A DNA stretch of 10,721 nt from Candidatus Faecivivens stercoripullorum (GTDB taxonomy: Bacteria; Bacillota; Clostridia; Oscillospirales; Ruminococcaceae), in the NCBI GenBank assembly GCA_018715285.1, contig DVLW01000206.1:1-10721 (forward strand), given 5' to 3'. Below the pieces are notes generated by a model that made no database searches, was not told the origin of the DNA, and saw only the letters and a program-made list of their open reading frames with translations. The translations under genes and the position numbers were made by a program. Of the stretch, positions 5,168 to 10,721 are shown piece by piece (position 1 is the first letter of the stretch; each line of letters starts with the position of its first letter).

Positions 5168-8100
5168 ATGCCACTGAGAAAAGATATAAAGAAGGTCATG
5201 GTTATTGGCTCCGGCCCGATCATTATCGGTCAGGCTGCTGAATTTGACTACGCAGGAACTCAGGCCTGCCGTGCCCTCAAGGAAGAAGGCCTTGAGGTCG
5301 TCCTGCTCAACTCCAACCCCGCAACCATCATGACCGATAAGGCGATGGCTGATAAGATCTACATTGAGCCGCTGACACTGGATGTCTGCAAACGCATCAT
5401 TGAGATTGAAAAACCCGACTCGCTGCTGTCTACCCTCGGTGGACAGACCGGTCTGACCCTTTCTATGGAACTGGCCAAGTGCGGATTTTTGGATGAGCAC
5501 GGCGTCAAGCTGCTGGGTGCGAACCCCGAAACCATCGATAAGGCAGAGGACAGACAGTGCTTTAAGGATACCATGGAAGCAATCAATCAGCCGGTCATCC
5601 CTTCCAAGGTCGTAACGACGGTTGAGGATGCGGTCGATTTTGCAAAAGTTATCGACTATCCGGTTATCGTTCGTCCTGCATTTACGCTGGGTGGTACCGG
5701 CGGCGGTATCGCTGAGGACGAAGCTCAGCTGCGGGATATCGCAACAAACGGTCTGCGCCTCTCCCCGATTACCCAGATTCTGGTTGAAAAGTGCATCTCC
5801 GGCTGGAAGGAAATCGAGTTCGAGGTCATCCGCGACGCGAAAAATAATGTTATCACCGTTTGCTCGATGGAGAACTTCGACCCGGTTGGTATCCATACCG
5901 GTGACTCGATTGTCGTTGCTCCTGCTGTTACGCTGGCAGATAAGGAATACCAGATGCTGCGTACCGCTGCACTGAATATTATCTCTGAGCTGAAAGTTGA
6001 AGGCGGATGCAACTGCCAGTTTGCACTCCATCCGGAATCGATGCAGTATGCGGTTATCGAGGTTAATCCCCGTGTTTCCCGTTCTTCTGCGCTGGCTTCC
6101 AAGGCAACCGGTTACCCGATTGCAAAGGTTGCAACCAAGATCGCTATCGGTTATACGATGGACGAGATTATCAACGCCGTTACCGGTACAACCTATGCCT
6201 GCTTTGAGCCGGCACTGGACTACCTGGTCGTCAAATTCCCCAAGTGGCCGTTTGACAAGTTTGTCTATGCAAAACGTACCCTCGGTACCCAGATGAAGGC
6301 TACCGGTGAGGTCATGGCAATCGGTACTTCCTTTGAACAAGGCATCATGAAGGCTGTCAGAGGTATCGAACTGGGTCTGGAAACGCTGACCCTGCCGGAA
6401 TTTGAAGAATATTCCGATGAACAGATTGAAGCACAGATCCATCAGCCGGATGACCAGAGAATCTATGCGATCTATGAAGGCCTCAAGAGAGGATTCTCGA
6501 TTGAACATATCCATGAGGTAACCATGGTCGACGAATGGTTCCTCAACAAGCTGATGAACCTCGTCCGGATGGATGCTGAACTGAAAGACGGCGAACTGAC
6601 GCTGGAAAAATATATCCGCGCTAAAAAGATGGGCTATCTGGATTCCACCATTTCCCGGTTCTCCGGTCAGGAACTGCCCGCAGTACGGTATGCAGGCTAC
6701 AAGATGGTTGATACCTGTGCGGCTGAGTTCAAGGCAAAAACTCCTTACTTCTACTCGACCTATGACGATGAAAACGAAGCGGCTGAGTTTATTGCAAGAC
6801 AGGATACCGGCCGTAAAAAGGTTATCGTCTTCGGTTCCGGCCCGATTCGTATCGGTCAGGGCATCGAGTTTGACTACTGCTCGGTTCACTGTGTATGGGA
6901 GCTGAGAAGACTCGGCTATGAAACCATCATTGCCAACAATAACCCGGAAACCGTTTCGACTGACTTTGATACCGGCGACCGTCTGTACTTTGACCCGCTG
7001 TGCAAAGAGGACGTCCGCAACCTGATCGAAACTGAAAAACCGTATGGTGTTATCGTACAGTTCGGTGGTCAGACCGCTATCAAGCTGACCAAATATCTCC
7101 AGGACATCGGTGCCAACATCCTGGGTACTTCCGCAGACGCAATCGACGAGGCAGAAGACAGAGAACGCTTTGATGAACTGCTGGAACGCTGCGGCATTCC
7201 GAGAGCTGCCGGTCATACGGTATTCACTACCGAGGAAGCGCTGAAAGCCGGCAACGAACTGGGCTACCCGGTTCTGATGCGTCCTTCCTATGTCTTGGGC
7301 GGTCAGAATATGATTATCGCTTACAACGATGCCGATATCCGCGAATATATGGCGATTATTACCGCTCATGGACTGGAAAGCCCGGTTCTGATCGATAAGT
7401 ATCTGCAGGGTATTGAGGTTGAGGTTGACGCAATCTCTGACGGCGAAGATTACCTGATTCCCGGTATCATGCAGCATATCGAACGTGCAGGCGTCCACTC
7501 GGGCGACTCGATTTCGGTCTACCCTGCTCAGTCTCTCTCCCGTCATATCCGTCAGACCATTATTGAGTACACTGCACGGTTTGCAAGAGAACTCAAGGTC
7601 AAGGGTATGATTAACGTCCAGTACGTTGTCTACAACCATGAGGTTTACGTCATCGAGGTCAATCCCCGTTCTTCCCGTACCGTTCCGTATATCTCCAAAG
7701 TTACCGGCGTTCCGATGGTCCAGCTGGCAACCGATATCGCAATGGGCGCCAAACTGATCGACCTGGGATATGGCACCGGTCTGTACAAAGAGGCTGGTTA
7801 CATTGCGGTCAAGGTTCCGGTATTCAGCTTTGCCAAACTGAACAACGTTGACACCATGATGGGCCCGGAAATGAAGTCCACCGGTGAGGTCTTAGGTATC
7901 GCTAAAAACCTCAATGACGCACTGATTAAGGGTCTGATTGCATCCGGCAATGAACTGAAAAAGGAAGGCGGCGTGCTGATCTCGGTCAGAAATGCCGACA
8001 AGGAAGAGGTTCTGGATGTTGCGGACAAGTTTGCATCGCTTGGATTTGAAATCTATGCGACTGCCGGTACCGCAGCGAAACTTAACCGCAATATGATCCC

Positions 8101-8362
8101 GACCAGCGTGGTCAAAAAGATCGGCGAGGACCCGGATAACAACGTCCTCACCCTGCTGGATTCCGGCAAAATCTCTTATGTTATCTCGACTTCTACCCAC
8201 GGCCGTCAGCCGTCGCTCGACTCGGTCCAGATCAGAAGAAAAGCAGTTGAACGCTCGATCTGCTGTCTCTCCTGCATGGATACCGCAAACGCTGTCGCTG
8301 ACTGTCTGGCTATGAACAGAGGTATCAACGATATCGAAATGGTCGATATCACTACAATCTGA
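5168..8362 (+). CDS. carB: Carbamoyl phosphate synthetase, large (ammonia-using) subunit
   Basis: CarB makes carbamoyl phosphate from bicarbonate, ATP and ammonia channelled from the glutaminase subunit CarA. It feeds both pyrimidines and arginine. The 1064 residues are full length with the duplicated plan. The first half begins GSGPIIIGQAAEFDY (about residues 15-29) and carries VRPAFTLGGTGGG with Arg169; NPRVSRSSALASKATGYP marks its ATP-grasp end. The second half repeats this as GSGPIRIGQGIEFDY (about 556) and MRPSYVLGGQNM with Arg705, then NPRSSRTVPYISKVTG. The C-terminal ~130 residues form the methylglyoxal-synthase-like allosteric domain (LISVRNADKEEVLDVADKF, then YATAGTAAKL). AAAGGA is 13 bases before the ATG, a long spacing. 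It is the last gene before a strong terminator. carA is not adjacent and must be elsewhere in the genome for glutamine use. Confidence 0.97.
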   Translation: MPLRKDIKKVMVIGSGPIIIGQAAEFDYAGTQACRALKEEGLEVVLLNSNPATIMTDKAMADKIYIEPLTLDVCKRIIEIEKPDSLLSTLGGQTGLTLSMELAKCGFLDEHGVKLLGANPETIDKAEDRQCFKDTMEAINQPVIPSKVVTTVEDAVDFAKVIDYPVIVRPAFTLGGTGGGIAEDEAQLRDIATNGLRLSPITQILVEKCISGWKEIEFEVIRDAKNNVITVCSMENFDPVGIHTGDSIVVAPAVTLADKEYQMLRTAALNIISELKVEGGCNCQFALHPESMQYAVIEVNPRVSRSSALASKATGYPIAKVATKIAIGYTMDEIINAVTGTTYACFEPALDYLVVKFPKWPFDKFVYAKRTLGTQMKATGEVMAIGTSFEQGIMKAVRGIELGLETLTLPEFEEYSDEQIEAQIHQPDDQRIYAIYEGLKRGFSIEHIHEVTMVDEWFLNKLMNLVRMDAELKDGELTLEKYIRAKKMGYLDSTISRFSGQELPAVRYAGYKMVDTCAAEFKAKTPYFYSTYDDENEAAEFIARQDTGRKKVIVFGSGPIRIGQGIEFDYCSVHCVWELRRLGYETIIANNNPETVSTDFDTGDRLYFDPLCKEDVRNLIETEKPYGVIVQFGGQTAIKLTKYLQDIGANILGTSADAIDEAEDRERFDELLERCGIPRAAGHTVFTTEEALKAGNELGYPVLMRPSYVLGGQNMIIAYNDADIREYMAIITAHGLESPVLIDKYLQGIEVEVDAISDGEDYLIPGIMQHIERAGVHSGDSISVYPAQSLSRHIRQTIIEYTARFARELKVKGMINVQYVVYNHEVYVIEVNPRSSRTVPYISKVTGVPMVQLATDIAMGAKLIDLGYGTGLYKEAGYIAVKVPVFSFAKLNNVDTMMGPEMKSTGEVLGIAKNLNDALIKGLIASGNELKKEGGVLISVRNADKEEVLDVADKFASLGFEIYATAGTAAKLNRNMIPTSVVKKIGEDPDNNVLTLLDSGKISYVISTSTHGRQPSLDSVQIRRKAVERSICCLSCMDTANAVADCLAMNRGINDIEMVDITTI

Positions 8363-8376
8363 TCTGAATTTTTCAT

Positions 8377-8419
8377 CCGCCTCAGCCGTAAGGAATTACG
8401 GTTGGGGCGGTATTTTTTT
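8377..8419 (+). terminator. Terminator of the pyr operon
   Basis: CCGCCTCAGCCGTAA (8377-8391) pairs with TTACGGTTGGGGCGG (8396-8410): 15 bp with two G-T wobbles and a GGAA loop, followed by TATTTTTTT. It starts 15 bases after the carB stop. A textbook intrinsic terminator. Confidence 0.95.
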
Positions 8420-8489
8420 CCGAAGCAAATTGCACCAGCAGAAAAGCAAAATATCATATACTTTGTTAATATATTTTTCCTTATCATTA

Positions 8490-8498
8490 TGGTATAAT
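8490..8498 (+). promoter_or_regulatory. Extended -10 promoter for the exported-protein gene
   Basis: TGGTATAAT gives a perfect TATAAT (8493-8498) with the TGn extension. No good -35 is seen at normal spacing, as is common for extended -10 promoters. The start should be near 8505, leaving a leader of about 180 bases before the GTG at 8685. Confidence 0.55.
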
Positions 8499-8515
8499 TT
8501 ATTTAGGGAAAAATA

Positions 8516-8538
8516 TATAGGAGGTGATATCCTCTATA
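8516..8538 (+). promoter_or_regulatory. Hairpin holding an unused, perfect Shine-Dalgarno sequence
   Basis: AGGAGGTGAT (8519-8528) matches the usual complement of the 16S rRNA 3' end over ten bases, yet no ATG, GTG or TTG follows at a usable distance; the nearest GTG, at 8546, is 21 bases beyond the GG. The segment pairs with CCTCTAT (8531-8537): eight pairs counting 8516-8538, one bulged G and a TGATAT loop. The rest of the leader (8539-8666) has no gene I can support, only very short open frames. Confidence 0.4.
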
Positions 8539-8684
8539 CTGTTAAGTGGGGTGTAATTTGCCCTGTGAACAAAAAATATTTGCTCTCCTCATTATCTTCT
8601 GTTTTTCATTCGTTCATCTATCTGTAATCAATGCTATAGAATGTACCTGATTCTTCCAGTCAATAATTGAAAGGAGGGCTCCCT

Positions 8685-9359
8685 GTGAAGAACCACAATC
8701 TGTCCCGGCTCTTGCTTACAATTGTGACTTTGGCCGTCTGCGCGGGATGCTGTTTTTCATGCAGCAGTTCGTCTGGACTCTCCGCGTGTAGGTCGGGTGA
8801 CAACTTTATTTACAGCGAAAAGGAACCCTTCGGCATGACCCGCGATCAGGCCATGGAACTGTATGCCGACAGTTTCAGTGAAATTGCAGACGACTCTGGG
8901 CAAGCCTGGCGGACCAGTGTCCCGACCGAGCTGATCCCGCCCGACGTAAAGGAAATGTACGGCCGGAGCTGGAGACGGCAGCTCTCATTTGATGAGGATG
9001 CCTTTTATATGGGCTGTTACATCGCACACCTGGAGCCGGATACCTTTCAGGATGACTTCGCTCCCATTCTGGAGGATGCTTATGCCGTGTTTGGCGAAGG
9101 AAGTCTCCCGGAAGAGGAATATCAGTCACTGCTCGAGCAGGCAATCGAGGCAGAAGCCGATGGAAATGCAACCTGGGTTGGCGGATACTGGTCCGGCAGT
9201 GACGGCAGCTGTGTGCAGCTTTATGTCTTGGTCGGTCTGAAAAGTTCCTATGAAGTCGGCATCGCCATCAGCGGTCCAAGTGACCGGGTGAAGCCTTTTT
9301 CGGGAAGCAAAGATTTGACGCCGGTTTTGGAAAAATTGCCCCTCGAAAATACGCCATAA
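8685..9359 (+). CDS. Putative exported, lipoprotein-like hypothetical protein
   Basis: I do not recognise this family. From GTG 8685 the protein is 224 residues. This start is chosen because GGAGGG (8673-8678) lies 6 bases before it; an upstream in-frame TTG at 8667 precedes that Shine-Dalgarno. Residues 1-8 carry Lys and Arg, then LLLTIVTLAVCAG is a hydrophobic signal core, followed by a Cys-rich patch (Cys19, 22, 23, 26) and a serine run. This looks like a lipoprotein signal, but no cysteine has an ideal lipobox: LAVC has Val at -1, and CAGC has Cys at -3. The mature part is acidic and lacks further membrane segments. It contains an early stretch FGMTRDQAMELYADSF and a compact ending rich in Gly and Ser. 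It is monocistronic, with its own promoter and terminator between two housekeeping operons. Confidence 0.75.
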   Translation: MKNHNLSRLLLTIVTLAVCAGCCFSCSSSSGLSACRSGDNFIYSEKEPFGMTRDQAMELYADSFSEIADDSGQAWRTSVPTELIPPDVKEMYGRSWRRQLSFDEDAFYMGCYIAHLEPDTFQDDFAPILEDAYAVFGEGSLPEEEYQSLLEQAIEAEADGNATWVGGYWSGSDGSCVQLYVLVGLKSSYEVGIAISGPSDRVKPFSGSKDLTPVLEKLPLENTP

Positions 9360-9385
9360 ACCAGCCGTTTTAAGTTTTCCTATCA

Positions 9386-9424
9386 AAAAGGTGACGAAGT
9401 GGCTCCGCTCCGTCACCTTTTATA
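9386..9424 (+). terminator. Terminator after the exported-protein gene
   Basis: AAAAGGTGACG (9386-9396) pairs perfectly with CGTCACCTTTT (9411-9421), and a T-rich tail follows (TATATTTATA). It begins 27 bases after the stop. The A-run on the other side would also serve as a T-run for minus-strand transcripts, so it could work both ways, but no minus-strand gene faces it. Confidence 0.85.
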
Positions 9425-9518
9425 TTTATATCGGCTGGTTTTCGGGAATGGAAACAGCTGATTCCGGATAAATTGGAACAGTTTTTCGGGCAAATGGCAC
9501 TTTTTGCCGGTTTGGGGC

Positions 9519-9547
9519 TTGCATTTTCCTTGCATGTGTGGTATATT
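9519..9547 (+). promoter_or_regulatory. Promoter of the rimP-nusA operon
   Basis: TTGCAT (9519-9524), a 17-base spacer and TATATT (9542-9547) preceded by TGG (extended -10) predict a start near 9554. A short inverted repeat, GGCAAA/TTTGCC (9489-9508), lies just upstream of the -35. Nothing else is seen in 9425-9518. Confidence 0.7.
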
Positions 9548-9579
9548 ATATATAAAGTAAATATTATAAAAGAAAGGCT

Positions 9580-9631
9580 GGGAACGAAAAAAACGTCCCG
9601 GTCCTTTTGTTTGTCTGGGGAGCCTGCTCCC
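9580..9631 (+). other. Two small hairpins in the rimP leader
   Basis: The first is GGGA-A-CG with CGTCCC around seven A (9580-9599), followed by a T-rich stretch with breaks (CCTTTTGTTTG). The second is GGGAG with CTCCC around CCTG (9618-9631), directly upstream of the rimP GGAAAGGA. The leader is about 95 bases. The first could be a weak attenuator and the second could set ribosome access; neither is certain. Confidence 0.35.
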
Positions 9632-9648
9632 GGAAAGGATTTGTACAG

Positions 9649-10137
9649 ATGAACAAAAATCAGATTATCAAAACCGTCTGGGACCTCACACAGCCGATTA
9701 CCGACTCGCTCGGACTGACCCTGTGGGACGTCCTCTTCCTGAAAGAAGGCGCTACCTGGTCGCTGCGCATCATCATCGACCGTGAAAGCGGCGTCGATAT
9801 GGATGCATGTGAGGCTGTCTCCCGCGCTCTTGACCCCAAACTGGATGAGGTTGACCCGATTGACCAGAGCTATGTGCTGGAAGTCTGGTCCGCCGGTTAC
9901 GACCGTGAACTGGTCCGCGATTTCCACTTTACCTCCACCATCGGCAAAAAGGTCACTATCGGCCTCTTTACTGCTGAGAATGGTGAAAAGGAACCGGTTA
10001 TGACCCTCAAAGAGTACGGCGGTAAGACAATTACCTGCACTGATGACGAGGGCAATGACCATGTTTATACCCTCTCTGAACTCCGTTTTGTCAGACGGAA
10101 GGACGAAATCAACTTTTCAAAAAACTACGGAGCATAA
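9649..10137 (+). CDS. rimP: Ribosome maturation factor RimP
   Basis: RimP assists late assembly of the 30S ribosomal subunit. The 162-residue product has the two-part family plan. The N-terminal domain carries LTLWDVLFLKEGATWSLRIIIDRESGVDMDACEAVSR (residues ~24-60) and the LDPKLDEVDPIDQSYVLEV strand. The C-terminal Sm-like barrel runs from about residue 90 (KKVTIGLFT) to the closing TLSELRFVRRKDEINF. The normally conserved S-S-P-G-L-D-R-P-L loop is here WSAGYDREL, a Firmicute-style AG..RE form with an unusual Trp and Tyr. ATG 9649 is chosen over a TTG at 9607 because AAAGGA lies 9 bases before it and the family starts here. It is the first gene of the operon, 46 bases before nusA, the common Firmicute order. 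Confidence 0.93.
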   Translation: MNKNQIIKTVWDLTQPITDSLGLTLWDVLFLKEGATWSLRIIIDRESGVDMDACEAVSRALDPKLDEVDPIDQSYVLEVWSAGYDRELVRDFHFTSTIGKKVTIGLFTAENGEKEPVMTLKEYGGKTITCTDDEGNDHVYTLSELRFVRRKDEINFSKNYGA

Positions 10138-10183
10138 AACCGCTCCCCGATGACAGATTCATGAAAGGAATGGTTAAAGAAAA

Positions 10184-10721
10184 ATGAACACCGAATTCTT
10201 CGACGCATTACAGTTGCTGGAAAGAGAAAAAGGCATCAAGGTTGACTACCTGGTCGAAAAAATTACCAATGCGATTATCATCGCTGTCAAAAAAGACTAT
10301 GAGGTGGCTGATAACGTCACCGTCGTAATCGACCCTGAAAACGGCCGGTTCAGTGTTTCCATCACCAAAATGGTCGTGGATATCGTTGAGGTTCCGGAAA
10401 CGGAAATCCTGCTGGATGAGGCTCTGGCTTATGATCCCGCTGCCAAGATTGGTTTCCCCTGTGTCATGCATCTGGATACCAAGAAATTTGGCCGTATCGC
10501 TGCCCAGACCGCAAAACATGTTATCCGTCAGGGTATCCGTGAAGCAGAACGCAGCCAGATGATGGAACAGTTCCAGGAAAAAGTCTGTGAGATCGTTACC
10601 GCTGTCGTTCAGAAGGTTGAACCGGCAAGCGGCAATGTTACCGTTGAAATCGACCACAACGAGTTCCTCCTCTTTAAGAATGACCAGCTGCCGGGCGATG
10701 ACCTGCATGAAGGCGACCGGA
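10184..10721 (+). CDS. nusA: Transcription termination/antitermination factor NusA (N-terminal part, cut by window end)
   Basis: NusA binds RNA polymerase and modulates pausing, termination and antitermination. The frame is open from ATG 10184 to the window end, giving 179 codons. The polymerase-binding N-terminal domain is clear: FDALQLLEREKGI at the start, AIIIAVKKDY near residues 32-41, and the hallmark FGRIAAQTAKHVIRQGIREAER at about 101-122. From about residue 130 the S1 domain begins (VTAVVQKVEPASGNVTVEID). The rest of S1 and the KH domains lie beyond the edge. The best Shine-Dalgarno, AAAGGAA, is about 14 bases upstream, which is long. A tiny in-frame reading from ATG 10161 ends with its TGA overlapping the nusA ATG. 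It follows rimP in the usual rimP-nusA-ylxR-infB type operon. Confidence 0.95.
   Translation, partial: MNTEFFDALQLLEREKGIKVDYLVEKITNAIIIAVKKDYEVADNVTVVIDPENGRFSVSITKMVVDIVEVPETEILLDEALAYDPAAKIGFPCVMHLDTKKFGRIAAQTAKHVIRQGIREAERSQMMEQFQEKVCEIVTAVVQKVEPASGNVTVEIDHNEFLLFKNDQLPGDDLHEGDR

Noticed and set aside
5129..7639. Very long open frame (836 codons) antisense to carB
   Set aside because: It is a mirror of carB codon choice, which avoids codons whose complements are stops. It has no recognisable domains or ribosome binding site, and the sense frame is an unmistakable full-length CarB.
8430..8627. 65-codon frame between the pyr terminator and the exported-protein gene
   Set aside because: Its start lies upstream of the predicted promoter, and no start codon in this frame is properly placed after AGGAGG. 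A 20-codon GTG version is too short to support.
8546..8650. 34-codon GTG frame with a hydrophobic stretch in the 8500-8650 leader
   Set aside because: AGGAGG is 21 bases upstream of the GTG, too far, and the TTG alternative has only a weak GGGGTG. It could be a leader peptide, but the evidence is insufficient.
10161..10187. Eight-codon frame whose TGA overlaps the nusA ATG, suggesting coupling
   Set aside because: Its ATG has no Shine-Dalgarno of its own and the frame contains the nusA Shine-Dalgarno. The overlap is probably chance.

Overview
The window reads as a chromosomal core segment of a Gram-positive Firmicute, most likely a clostridial (Oscillospiraceae/Ruminococcaceae-like) bacterium. 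Supporting signs are a PyrR attenuator ahead of a pyr operon, GGAGG-type ribosome binding sites, sigma-A style promoters, a DUF4364 protein, and a rimP-nusA operon in Firmicute order. Base composition looks roughly balanced by eye. No mobile element, CRISPR array, tRNA or rRNA was seen. Genus assignment is inference.

Left part (1-1900), minus strand: a strong promoter at 17-45 fires leftward out of the window. A three-gene leftward group follows, read from right to left: a DUF4364 winged-helix-type protein (1258-1821), a TspO/MBR membrane protein (724-1191) and a small helical, ferritin-like hypothetical protein (218-658), closed by a terminator at 164-205. The group starts at a consensus promoter (1872-1900) followed at once by a perfect 10+10 bp palindrome. 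A GC-rich hairpin between the first two genes contains the tspO ribosome binding site.

Middle (2037-8420), plus strand: a pyrimidine operon, pyrR-pyrC-pyrF-carB. It has a consensus promoter and a 5' leader in which I can trace all three alternative structures of a PyrR attenuator: the PyrR-binding anti-antiterminator, the antiterminator and the terminator. It encodes the regulator, dihydroorotase, OMP decarboxylase (long type) and the large subunit of carbamoyl phosphate synthetase, and ends at a 15 bp-stem terminator. The partner genes carA, pyrB, pyrD/pyrK and pyrE are not in this window.

Right part (8420-10721), plus strand: first comes a single gene for a small exported, Cys-rich, lipoprotein-like protein. 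It has its own extended -10 promoter, a leader of about 180 nt with an unused Shine-Dalgarno sequence, and a terminator. Then a new promoter (9519-9547) begins the rimP-nusA operon (ribosome maturation and transcription elongation), with nusA cut by the window end.

This is mostly ordinary housekeeping DNA, and I found no convincing undescribed system. The points most worth a second look are regulatory: the palindrome on the DUF4364 start, the tspO hairpin and the unused Shine-Dalgarno leader.
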